Shown in pieces: positions 6,086 through 12,751 of a DNA stretch of 12,751 bases. The stretch is from contig JALVEA010000134.1 in assembly GCA_027008665.1 (NCBI GenBank), forward strand, positions 1 through 12,751. Reading direction: 5' to 3'. Position numbers and translations under genes: made by a program. Every line of letters begins with the position of its first letter. Within the stretch, counting starts at the first letter, position 1. The notes below the pieces were generated by a model that had not been told where the DNA came from, did not search any database, and saw only the letters and a program-made list of their open reading frames with translations. This DNA is from Thiotrichaceae bacterium (lineage in GTDB: Bacteria > Pseudomonadota > Gammaproteobacteria > Thiotrichales > Thiotrichaceae).

Positions 6086-7005
6086 AGCAAGACCCTAGCC
6101 CTCTTGAAAATTTACAAAGCGCAGGGGTTACTAATGCAAAAGACAAATCATTAAAAAAAACCAGAATCGCATTACGTGATGCTCAAAATACCGCTTTATT
6201 AGCCTTAGCTTATTATTTAAAAGGCGATACCGCTTATTTAGAACAAGCGAAGAAATACCTGCTTGCATGGGCTGAAACGAATCACCCTACGGGTCATCCT
6301 ATTGACGAAACCCGCCTAGAAGGTTTTTTATGGGCTTATGATTTACTTTTTTGTGAGTTTAGCCAAGATGAACATCAAAAAATAAAAAAATGGCTAATTA
6401 ATATTCAAAGCAATAAGCATCAATGGAAATTTGGCCCAAGTAGTGGCAAAAATAATTTTCGTACACATCAATTAAAACTATTATTAATGCTAGATCGATT
6501 GCTAGAAGATGAAGAATCTTTAAATAAGGATAAAGAAATTCTACGTCAACATGTCGATAATAATTTATTAGAAAATGGCATCAGTATAGATTATGAAGAG
6601 CGGGATGCTTTACATTACCATGTTTATAATTTAGAGCCTTGGTTGGAAATCGCCTTCTTAGAACCGAATTATCTAAAAAAAGTACAAACATCTTACCAGT
6701 TTCTTATGCAACAAATTAAAGAAGGTAAAATTTACAATCAATTTGCTCATTCCAAACAGAAAATTGATGCTAAAAGAGCGAAAGGTGGCTTTTCTTATGC
6801 TAAAAAAGGCGGTTCATTTGATCCTAAGCGCATTACACGTAGTGTTATTGCATTCAATACACTCAATCAGCAAGCATTCGATAAGGATATTATGAAATAT
6901 TTAAGTAAGAAAAAAATCAAACAGTCACTCTTATTTCACTATATAAGGTATTCTCTATGGGAAAAGCCAGCGTGTTTTATGGACTGTGATGAGGAAGAGG
7001 ATTGA
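6019..7005 (+). CDS. Alginate-lyase-like domain, C-terminal part in the -1 frame, no own start
   Basis: This 328-codon open stretch ends at a double stop TGA TAG (7003-7008). It resembles the Alginate_lyase superfamily (helical toroid lyases that cleave uronate polymers by beta-elimination). Landmarks counted from 6019: LLAWAETNHPTG and PIDETRLEGFLWAYDLL (about 84-112), GKNNFRTHQLKLL (about 143-155) where family members carry catalytic Asn/His, and ERDALHYHVYNLEPW (about 194-208) with the expected Tyr/His near 199-201. No ATG, GTG or TTG occurs in this frame until ATG 6487, which lies downstream of the NNFRTH motif and would delete half the domain. There is no signal peptide either. The domain therefore makes sense only as the C-terminus of the preceding exporter after a -1 shift in the A9 run, or as a broken remnant. 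As a fusion the lyase would be in the periplasm, trimming or proofreading polymer during export as AlgL does. Confidence 0.7.
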   Translation, partial: KKTYFIGINWQKRLFKKTKRLLKQDPSPLENLQSAGVTNAKDKSLKKTRIALRDAQNTALLALAYYLKGDTAYLEQAKKYLLAWAETNHPTGHPIDETRLEGFLWAYDLLFCEFSQDEHQKIKKWLINIQSNKHQWKFGPSSGKNNFRTHQLKLLLMLDRLLEDEESLNKDKEILRQHVDNNLLENGISIDYEERDALHYHVYNLEPWLEIAFLEPNYLKKVQTSYQFLMQQIKEGKIYNQFAHSKQKIDAKRAKGGFSYAKKGGSFDPKRITRSVIAFNTLNQQAFDKDIMKYLSKKKIKQSLLFHYIRYSLWEKPACFMDCDEEED

Positions 7006-7025
7006 TAGTTCTTGATTTATAACAT

Positions 7026-7067
7026 TGGTGGCAAGCCTCCCCTGTCTTTAGTTGAGGGGTAGTTGAC
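7026..7067. repeat. Dispersed repeat, copy 2 (overlaps the 3' end of cbiG)
   Basis: A 42-bp copy of the element at 2647-2691 (same TGGTGGCAAG start, CTGTCTTTAG core and GGGGTAGTTGAC end). CCCCT and AGGGG can pair around the CTTTAG loop. It covers the last codons and stop of the minus-strand CbiG frame, which ends at 7048. Confidence 0.6.
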
Positions 7068-7827
7068 TTGGATAACTTCTAGCTAATGCACAGGTTGCAC
7101 GTTGATTTTTCTGCTTAATTAAAACTAATTCAGCCTCTTGTTGTGTAAATTGTTGAGCATAAATCAACGCCGCTGCTTCAGCTACGCCATAGCAACCCAC
7201 TTCTCGATAGACAATTTCAGATTTATAACTGAGTTTATTAGCTACCGTATTTAACTTTGTTGCAGAGTAACAAATAAAAGGCAAATTTAAGCGTTGGGAT
7301 AAAGCTAATAAGGCGGGTTCATTCTGTTTTAAGTTAATACTGGCAATAGCAACTACATTTTTTAATTGTTTTGTTGAAATATGCTGATCAATTAAGGTTT
7401 TTAAATAAGATTCAGGACAACCTTTATCACAGCCTATGCCTAATACATAAATAGGTTGTTGCCAACTATTTGCAGTGGTTATGACTAATTGTGCCTTGAT
7501 TAACTCTGAAACTTCCCGAGCCCATTCGTTCGCCCCACCTTGATGTCCTGACAATAAAGGAATGACAAACATTCCCTGTTCATCTAATACTAAAACAGGC
7601 GGATCACTGAGTTTGCTTTTAATAACAGGAGCTAAAGAACGAACAGCTATCCCTGTTGCGGTAATAAAAATAAGCGGATGACCTGCAATAAAAAACTGTT
7701 GAACCGTGCTACTAAAAGGTTTCGGTTTATGCTCATGATGTGTATTTTCAAGTAATAGACACAGTTTTTGAGCAAGTTTATCCCCCTTTTTAGTCAATGA
7801 AAAAATAATAATTTGCGAAGTAAACAT
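7048..7827 (-). CDS. cbiG: CbiG-like cobalt-precorrin-5A hydrolase, compact form
   Basis: A 259-residue cytoplasmic enzyme of the anaerobic cobalamin (corrin ring) pathway. CbiG opens the delta-lactone of cobalt-precorrin-5A and releases acetaldehyde. The CbiG N-terminal domain (about 45-120) shows ITATGIAVRSLAPVIKSK, DPPVLVLDEQG and LLSGHQGGANEWA. The CobE/CbiG C-terminal domain (about 127-250) shows VLGIGCDKGCPE, VVAIASINLKQNEPALL, GVAEAAAL and ELVLIKQKNQRATCALAR. The usual central domain is nearly absent: only a few residues join TTAN to VLGIGC, against roughly 350 residues in full-length CbiG. The final residues, PSQLPLN, and the stop are encoded inside a dispersed repeat (7026-7067), so the tail looks acquired. 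No other cobalamin genes lie nearby. Palindromic and tandem repeats occupy the upstream gap. The start has no obvious Shine-Dalgarno. Assignment is firm for the family, less so for activity of the short form. Confidence 0.88.
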   Translation of the reverse strand: MFTSQIIIFSLTKKGDKLAQKLCLLLENTHHEHKPKPFSSTVQQFFIAGHPLIFITATGIAVRSLAPVIKSKLSDPPVLVLDEQGMFVIPLLSGHQGGANEWAREVSELIKAQLVITTANSWQQPIYVLGIGCDKGCPESYLKTLIDQHISTKQLKNVVAIASINLKQNEPALLALSQRLNLPFICYSATKLNTVANKLSYKSEIVYREVGCYGVAEAAALIYAQQFTQQEAELVLIKQKNQRATCALARSYPSQLPLN

Positions 7828-7844
7828 GAGTAATTAAATATCTT

Positions 7845-7850
7845 ATTATA
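7845..7850 (-). promoter_or_regulatory. Candidate -10 box for cbiG
   Basis: On the minus strand this reads TATAAT, 17 bases before the ATG (7825-7827). No good -35 box is visible at the right spacing, and the implied leader would be very short, so support is weak. Confidence 0.3.
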
Positions 7851-7873
7851 TAGATTTTCATAAATAATTTCTG

Positions 7874-7920
7874 GAATCGGTGGCTTTAGCCCCGCTAGAC
7901 GAGGCTAAAGCACTCGATTC
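7874..7920. repeat. Imperfect 47-bp palindrome upstream of cbiG
   Basis: Outer arms GAATCG and CGATTC and inner arms GCTTTAGCC and GGCTAAAGC pair through small bulges around a loop with GCTAGAC. It starts GGTGGC like the 42-45 bp repeats and shares CTTTAG and GACGAGG strings with the LysM leader. It resembles REP-type or IS200/IS605-end hairpins, but no transposase is present. Confidence 0.5.
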
Positions 7921-7986
7921 TAAAGAAATTTAATATCTGAACCTCTATAGTTAGCCCGATGGGGTTTGTTGTTAAGCTAAACGTGT

Positions 7987-8061
7987 GGACGGGTTTACAA
8001 AACCCGTCCAGCTAAGGGGTTTACAAAATCCGTCCAGCTAAAATAAAACCAGTCCAGCTAA
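7987..8061. repeat. Short degenerate tandem repeat ending CCAGCTAA
   Basis: Three head-to-tail units each end in GTCCAGCTAA (about 8006-8015, 8032-8041, 8052-8061). The first two share GGGTTTACAAAA. The first contains a perfect 10-bp hairpin: GGACGGGTTT (7987-7996), loop ACA, AAACCCGTCC (8000-8009). Units shorten and decay toward the cyclase gene, whose stop is at 8080. In the gap 7828-8079 I see this array, the 7874 palindrome and the cbiG -10 box, but no gene. Confidence 0.65.
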
Positions 8062-8079
8062 TGATTTACTCCTGAGTCT

Positions 8080-9021
8080 TTAATCGCCCCAAACCTCAAG
8101 CACCCCATCAGTGACAATACAGTCACGTCCCTGTTCTTTTCCTTGATAAAGACAAAGATCCGCACGTTTGATGGTTTCATTGGTTTCTTCTGCTCGGCGA
8201 TATTGGGTGATTCCATAGGTAAGAGTGACATTAAAACGTTTTCCTTCCCATATAAAATGATATTCATGCAGGTGTTTCATGATTTTTTTTACTACAATAC
8301 GCGCTTCGGTGGTGTTAGTCTTAGGTAATAGCAGTAAATATTCTTCGCCTCCCCAGCGAGCAACAACATCTATTTTACGGGTATTTTGAGTAATGATTTT
8401 TGCAACAGTTTTAATGACATAGTCGCCACAACTATGCCCAAAGCGGTCATTGATTGTTTTAAAAAAATCAATATCTGCCATTACTAAAGAAAAAGATTGA
8501 TAATCTTTTGGTTGATGTAAGGTTTCTTGTTGTAATACATGTTGAATATAACGTCGATTAGCAAGTTTTGTTAAAGGATCTGTTCTTGATAACTTAGCAT
8601 ATTGCAAGGCTTCCATTTTGGCTTTGTCAATATTATTGAACAAAACAATAACAACGCCTTTATCAATGGTACTTTTTAATTCTGTTCGTATATCAAACCA
8701 ACGATATTGCTGATCTTTACAGAATACCCTGGAACATAGTTGTATAATGGATGTTTTGCGACGACTTAATTGTGAAATTCTACTAGACCAAGAGTTTATC
8801 ACTTCATGGCGATAGTTAATATCAGGATAGGCGCGTGAAATAAAGCTTAAATGATCAGGTATATCAGTAACTTGATATCCAATGGTATTAATAAAAGCTT
8901 TATTGACAAACAAGATTTTGGCGCGTTTATTGCATTTATCTTCTCGCCCAATTAGGGCGGGTGTTGGTAAAAAGTCTAGATGTTGAAAAAACAAGGTTTC
9001 TTTGTTTTTAATTGTTACCAT
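8080..9021 (-). CDS. PAS-GGDEF diguanylate cyclase
   Basis: A 313-residue protein predicted to make the second messenger c-di-GMP from two GTP. A PAS-like sensory domain covers about 15-130 (PTPALIG, then ILFVNKAFINTIGYQ, then a WFDIRTEL strand). A short linker leads to the GGDEF domain (about 145-303): DPLTKLANRR (149-157 region), DIDFFKTINDRFGHSCGD (183-200), active-site GGEEY (224-228; E variants are active, while the final Tyr replaces the usual Phe), and RADLCLYQGKEQGRD. An inhibitory I-site RxxD is present as RKID (215-218), exactly five residues before GGEEY, so product inhibition is expected. There are no membrane helices, so it is cytoplasmic. GGGGA (minus strand, 9029-9033) lies seven bases before the ATG. 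It may feed the PilZ-type exporter encoded nearby, but that link is inferred. Confidence 0.93.
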   Translation of the reverse strand: MVTIKNKETLFFQHLDFLPTPALIGREDKCNKRAKILFVNKAFINTIGYQVTDIPDHLSFISRAYPDINYRHEVINSWSSRISQLSRRKTSIIQLCSRVFCKDQQYRWFDIRTELKSTIDKGVVIVLFNNIDKAKMEALQYAKLSRTDPLTKLANRRYIQHVLQQETLHQPKDYQSFSLVMADIDFFKTINDRFGHSCGDYVIKTVAKIITQNTRKIDVVARWGGEEYLLLLPKTNTTEARIVVKKIMKHLHEYHFIWEGKRFNVTLTYGITQYRRAEETNETIKRADLCLYQGKEQGRDCIVTDGVLEVWGD

Positions 9022-9318
9022 TTCTGTATCCCCATTTTGTTAATTAGCTTCCTACTAATTTTGTCTCCCATTAGGAACTTTTTTTGATAGGTTCTGTAAA
9101 ATAGGAGTTGCTATGAACAAATTATATTTATTCTGATTAGCTGAACTATTGAGAGTGATTGTTGTCACGTCTAGTTATTAATCAGCATAACAAATTCAAG
9201 CACTAAGCGTCTAATTTATCCTTATATAGATTTGTAAAGAAAATTAATATAAGCAAGACGAATACCCATTTTGGTGTATATAATCCCAAGCCACATTTTT
9301 CGCAAAATATATTAAAAT
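9022..9318. promoter_or_regulatory. Divergent intergenic region between the cyclase and SNF2 genes
   Basis: Nearly 300 bases separate two divergent genes, so both promoters should lie here. AATTAG (9042-9047) and CTAATT (9055-9060) form an inverted repeat just upstream of the cyclase ribosome site and could be an operator or leader hairpin. For the SNF2 gene, TATAAT at 9279-9284 sits 34 bases before the ATG, with a poor -35 candidate AAGACG (9255-9260) at 18-bp spacing. A seven-codon ORF with a good ribosome site lies at 9113-9136. Nothing else was recognised. Confidence 0.4.
9113..9136 (+). other. Mini-ORF with good Shine-Dalgarno upstream of the SNF2 gene
   Basis: AGGAG (9103-9107) is spaced five bases from ATG 9113, which opens a seven-codon frame (MNKLYLF) ending in TGA. 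Beyond that stop the same frame would run 14 more codons to TAA. It may be a leader peptide or decayed gene start, or chance. It is noted because it has a better ribosome site than the SNF2 gene itself. Confidence 0.2.
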
Positions 9319-12300
9319 ATGAGCAAAAACAAGACAATATTTGACCCCACTATCTTTTCACAGCTAAGCGATATAGAAAATGCCTTTCTAAAAATACTCG
9401 CCGTTATGTATATTCCTGTTGCGGCAACGCCTTTAGCTATCTGCGCGCATCGAATTGGCATTGATGACCCTGATACAGGACTTAGTTTTAATATGAATTC
9501 TATCCGCCCTCATTTGAAAAAAATGGTGGATTTAGGGTGGTTGAAATTTGAGAGTAATCGCTACTGTTGCCATCAAGATTTACGCGATTCTGTTTTAAAA
9601 TATACAATAGAAAAAGGTGATTTTCAGCATATTGCTGAACAGGTCATTGAGGCATTTCCTCCGCGTGAAGATACGGGGATTCTTTCTTGGTCGAGTATTG
9701 ATCATGGTATTGCTCATGCGCGACTTTATATGTATTTAGGTCAGCATGAGAAGTTAAATCAAGTTTTAGATAGTTTAGAGGCACGTTATGCCTATTCTGA
9801 ACCTGAATCTATTATTAATACCATCGGTTTCTTTCAAGGTATGTTTGGTATGCCGGTGGATACGGAATTATTGGCATTACTTGATAGCAAAACATTTCTT
9901 CTGGTTTGTAACGAATTAACTTATGCAGGCTTGTCGGAGCTTGAAAATATCAGTGATTTATGGGCATTGATGAATGAACGAATTAGGTCTAATCCTAAAG
10001 TAAGCTCTGAGTTGCAAAAAAATGGTGATGTGCGTGAGTTTTATAGCATTCTTAGCGGAAGAAAAGAAATATTTGGTGAAAAGCCCAAAAACAATGATAT
10101 GGCAACAGTTTATTGGATGATTGCTAACAGTGTTAGGCAGCTAATCAATATAGGATCTGATCCAAGTGGTGATGAAAAAGCCAATATCGACCTCTGTATG
10201 GAGCAATATGAAAAAGGTATTGCTTTGTATCGTGAATTGAATGAGCTAAAAAAGCAAACCACTGTGCTTGATAGTGAGTTAGAAAAATTTTACTTACTAG
10301 CATTAATTGCAAAAGGAGATAGTAAGAGCCAAAGTAAAGCCAAACACTTCCTTAAAAAGATAGAGCTTGATATTGACTACAGGTTATTTGCCTCTTATAA
10401 CCAAGCATTAATTTCAGGATTATTTAATTTTAATATTGAGCCTCTTCATTTGCGGGAAAACACCTTTACTTCGCTCTTTTATTCCATTATCACCTTCTGG
10501 CTTAATCAAGCACTCTCAAAGGATGAGTTGGAGATTATTGAAAGTCAATATCAGCGTACTAAAGAAAATGGCTATGCATGGTTAGCAGCAGAATATGCAA
10601 CTGCCTTAGCTCATTTGTCACTTGATGAGGCGGTTCGTGATCAATATCAAGGGTTGGCACAGCAACAACATTTGAAATTGGGTACAAAAACCTTATTTGA
10701 CTTGGTGACACCCCAAGCAGAATGGGAACGTGCACTCAATGCCTTAAATCGCTTAAGTGCGACACCTAACACAACTAAAAATGAGGAGCGTATTGTTTGG
10801 ATTCTCGATCAAGATCGGCATAAAGAGTATTTTATTACGCCTAAAATACAGAAAAAATCTTCCAAAGGTGCATGGACTAAAGGGAGAAATATTGCTTTAA
10901 AACGTTTACTAAAAGAGCGTCATGCTTTTCCTCAGCTTTCGCAACAAGATAAAAAAATTTGTGATTGTATTCGTGAGCAAGCAAATTACGATAGCTATTA
11001 TTCTGATACACCTCAGTTTTATATAGACATGAACAATGCATGGTTGGCGATGGTAGGACACCCCGCTATTTACTGGAATTATGCACGCGGCGCAACGTTG
11101 GAAATTAGTCGCAATGATTTTGAACTGGTTGTCAGTGAGGAAGGAAGTCAGTTACGCATTAGTTTTTATCCCCCTTTTAAAGAAGATAAAAGTGATAATA
11201 GTTCACGCTATTTAATTCATAAAGAAACCCCCACTCGTTTATGCATCTATCAAAAAAATGAACAAATATACCGTTTAAGTGAGATTTTATCCGATGGTTT
11301 GGTAATTCCACGCGAAGCTGAAAAAAATTTACGGGAAACACTTTCATCCTTAGCACCAATGGTTAAAATTCAATCGGATTTAGAGGGTGTTAGCGAAGCA
11401 GAAGAAGTCCTTGCAGATTCAACCATCCATGCCAATTTATTGCCTTATGGAGAAGGTTTGCGAGCAACATTACGTATTCAGCCCTTTGCTAGGTTCGGAC
11501 CTCTTTATCCTCCAGGACAAGGACGTGCAAAATTATTAGTAGAACATAATGGTATCGCCTATAAAACACATCGTAATTTAGAGCTAGAACAAAAAAAATT
11601 AGATGATTTAATCCTTCATAGTGATGTACTAGGAGAAATAGGAGAATACGAAGATGAATATTTGCTCGAAGATCCTCAAGACTGCTTAGAATTATTAGAA
11701 CAGCTTAGAGAGCAGGGTGATAATGTGATTATTGCTTGGCCAGAAGGTGAAGTGATGCGGATTAGCTCTCGTTTTGATAGTGGCAATATGCGCCTTAGTA
11801 TTAATAAAAGTGGTGATTGGTTTCAGTTAGAGGGACAAATTGAAACCGATAAAGGATTGGTGTTATCACTGCGAAGATTACTTGAGTTATCTGAAAAATC
11901 AAAAGGTCGCTTTATTGAGTTAGGTGATGGTGAATATCTGTCATTGACGAATCAATTTCGAAAAAAGCTCAATGCGGTACAAAAATACTCAGAGGCTAAT
12001 GGTGAAGGGGCGCGTATTAATGGGCTAGCGGCCTATGCATTGGATGATTTTTTTGATGATGTAGGTACATTGACTGTTGATGATGAATGGCAACAGCATG
12101 TTTATCGATTGAAAAATTTAGAAAATACTGTGGTTGAGATTCCATCTACCTTACAAACAGAATTACGTGACTATCAAGAAGAAGGGTTTCGTTGGTTGAG
12201 CCGTTTAGCACAATGGGGGGTAGGGGCTTGTTTAGCCGATGATATGGGTTTGGGTAAAACAGTACAAACACTTGCCTTATTATTACAACGAGGAGGAGAC

Positions 12301-12751
12301 GGTCCGGCCTTGATTGTTGCTCCAACTTCTGTCTGCTATAACTGGAAGGCAGAAATACAGAAGTTTTCCCCGACTTTAAATCCACTCATGTACCGTGGTA
12401 GTGAGCGTGAAATACTGATAAAAAATGCGACAAAACGGGATTTGGTTATTGTCACCTATGGCTTATTACAACAAGATAGTGAATTATTCTTAGGAAAACA
12501 ATGGCATAGTATTGTGTTAGATGAAGCACAGGCGATTAAAAATGTTAATGCCAAGCGTACTCGTACTGCACATCAATTAAAAGGTGATTTTAAATTAGTG
12601 ACCACAGGTACACCGATTGAAAATCATCTCGGTGAGTTATGGAGTCTGTTCCGCTTTTTGAACCCTGGATTATTAGGTTCGCAAGAACAATTTATGAAGC
12701 GTTATATGGTTCCAATTGAACGCAATAATGATGTTGAAATACGTCAACACC
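9319..12751 (+). CDS. Large SNF2-family ATPase (3' partial)
   Basis: The frame is open from ATG 9319 to the window edge: 1144 codons without a stop, and the C-terminal helicase lobe is missing. ATG 9319 is the first possible start because TAA precedes it at 9313, and no Shine-Dalgarno is seen. The SNF2 motor begins near residue 945 (TELRDYQEEGFRWLSRLA). It shows motif I DMGLGKT (975-981), Ia APTSVCYNW (about 1001-1010), motif II DEAQ (1068-1071, LDEAQAIKN) and motif III TTGTPIENH (1095-1103), all intact. Before it, about 550-940 hold beta-rich segments with a stretch (GDWFQLEG to RFIELGDGEYLSLT) resembling the SNF2-associated region of bacterial SNF2 proteins. Residues about 15-95 look like a winged helix (LKKMVDLGWLKFESNRYCC as recognition and wing), and about 100-500 are helical, solenoid- or TPR-like. 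SNF2 motors translocate on double-stranded DNA to remodel bound proteins. The cellular role is unknown; transcription-complex recycling or a defence role are both possible. Confidence 0.9.
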   Translation, partial: MSKNKTIFDPTIFSQLSDIENAFLKILAVMYIPVAATPLAICAHRIGIDDPDTGLSFNMNSIRPHLKKMVDLGWLKFESNRYCCHQDLRDSVLKYTIEKGDFQHIAEQVIEAFPPREDTGILSWSSIDHGIAHARLYMYLGQHEKLNQVLDSLEARYAYSEPESIINTIGFFQGMFGMPVDTELLALLDSKTFLLVCNELTYAGLSELENISDLWALMNERIRSNPKVSSELQKNGDVREFYSILSGRKEIFGEKPKNNDMATVYWMIANSVRQLINIGSDPSGDEKANIDLCMEQYEKGIALYRELNELKKQTTVLDSELEKFYLLALIAKGDSKSQSKAKHFLKKIELDIDYRLFASYNQALISGLFNFNIEPLHLRENTFTSLFYSIITFWLNQALSKDELEIIESQYQRTKENGYAWLAAEYATALAHLSLDEAVRDQYQGLAQQQHLKLGTKTLFDLVTPQAEWERALNALNRLSATPNTTKNEERIVWILDQDRHKEYFITPKIQKKSSKGAWTKGRNIALKRLLKERHAFPQLSQQDKKICDCIREQANYDSYYSDTPQFYIDMNNAWLAMVGHPAIYWNYARGATLEISRNDFELVVSEEGSQLRISFYPPFKEDKSDNSSRYLIHKETPTRLCIYQKNEQIYRLSEILSDGLVIPREAEKNLRETLSSLAPMVKIQSDLEGVSEAEEVLADSTIHANLLPYGEGLRATLRIQPFARFGPLYPPGQGRAKLLVEHNGIAYKTHRNLELEQKKLDDLILHSDVLGEIGEYEDEYLLEDPQDCLELLEQLREQGDNVIIAWPEGEVMRISSRFDSGNMRLSINKSGDWFQLEGQIETDKGLVLSLRRLLELSEKSKGRFIELGDGEYLSLTNQFRKKLNAVQKYSEANGEGARINGLAAYALDDFFDDVGTLTVDDEWQQHVYRLKNLENTVVEIPSTLQTELRDYQEEGFRWLSRLAQWGVGACLADDMGLGKTVQTLALLLQRGGDGPALIVAPTSVCYNWKAEIQKFSPTLNPLMYRGSEREILIKNATKRDLVIVTYGLLQQDSELFLGKQWHSIVLDEAQAIKNVNAKRTRTAHQLKGDFKLVTTGTPIENHLGELWSLFRFLNPGLLGSQEQFMKRYMVPIERNNDVEIRQH

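Noticed and set aside
6487..7005. Stand-alone 172-residue gene starting at ATG 6487
   Set aside because: The same frame is open back to 6019, and homology-like motifs (LLAWAETNHPTG, PIDETRLEGF, GKNNFRTH) lie upstream of that ATG, so this start would cut the lyase domain in half.
7828..7925. Cobalamin riboswitch upstream of cbiG
   Set aside because: There is no B12-box or other conserved core in the leader on the minus strand. The visible structure is a simple palindrome.
7987..8061. CRISPR-like array
   Set aside because: There are only three degenerate units, no unique spacers of constant length, and no cas genes.
8058..8328. Short overlapping frames on both strands within the cyclase gene
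   Set aside because: They overlap the conserved C-terminal half of the GGDEF domain and show no recognisable domain or ribosome site.
11177..12385. Two minus-strand reading frames (11177-11359 and 12146-12385)
   Set aside because: Both lie inside the intact SNF2 frame, which carries clear helicase motifs. They are antisense shadows.

Overview
The window is AT-rich bacterial DNA, dense with genes but with repeat-filled gaps. PilZ/HlyD-type exopolysaccharide export (Alg44-like), a PAS-GGDEF cyclase, a LytS/LytTR pair and a DUF4360 protein together suggest a surface-attached Gram-negative bacterium. My best guess is a sulfur-oxidising gammaproteobacterium of the Thiotrichales/Beggiatoa kind. 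That rests on gene content and the style of the small palindromic repeats, not on a marker gene, so it is tentative. No rRNA, tRNA, transposase or CRISPR array was found.

Layout. Positions 3-410 hold the end of a small membrane protein with a double-CxxC zinc ribbon and a Cys/Gly tail. Positions 545-2577 encode a two-gene sensory operon: a LytS-type histidine kinase and a LytTR-type response regulator. Two exported proteins follow, a DUF4360 protein (2834-3415) and a short LysM protein (3619-4047), separated by a clear terminator and a palindromic repeat. Positions 4268-7005 encode an Alg44-like PilZ/membrane-fusion protein. Its reading frame passes through a run of nine A at 6017-6025. A -1 shift there would join it to an alginate-lyase-like domain that has no usable start codon of its own. 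On the minus strand lie a compact CbiG-like cobalamin gene (7048-7827), surrounded by palindromic and tandem repeats, and a PAS-GGDEF diguanylate cyclase (8080-9021). From 9319 to the window end runs a large SNF2-family ATPase, truncated by the edge, with about 940 residues ahead of its motor domain.

How the genes may work together (inference). The kinase/regulator pair, the two exported proteins, the Alg44-like polymer exporter with its attached lyase, and the c-di-GMP synthase would fit a cell-surface or matrix programme. The polymer synthase (Alg8-like glycosyltransferase) is not in the window, so the link to a uronate polymer rests only on the Alg44-like and lyase-like proteins. The SNF2 gene and cbiG look unrelated to it.

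The points most worth a second look are the A9 frameshift junction, the PilZ-HlyD-lyase fusion it implies, the SNF2 protein's winged-helix and helical N-terminus, and several families of small palindromic repeats. One repeat copy supplies the last codons and stop of cbiG.
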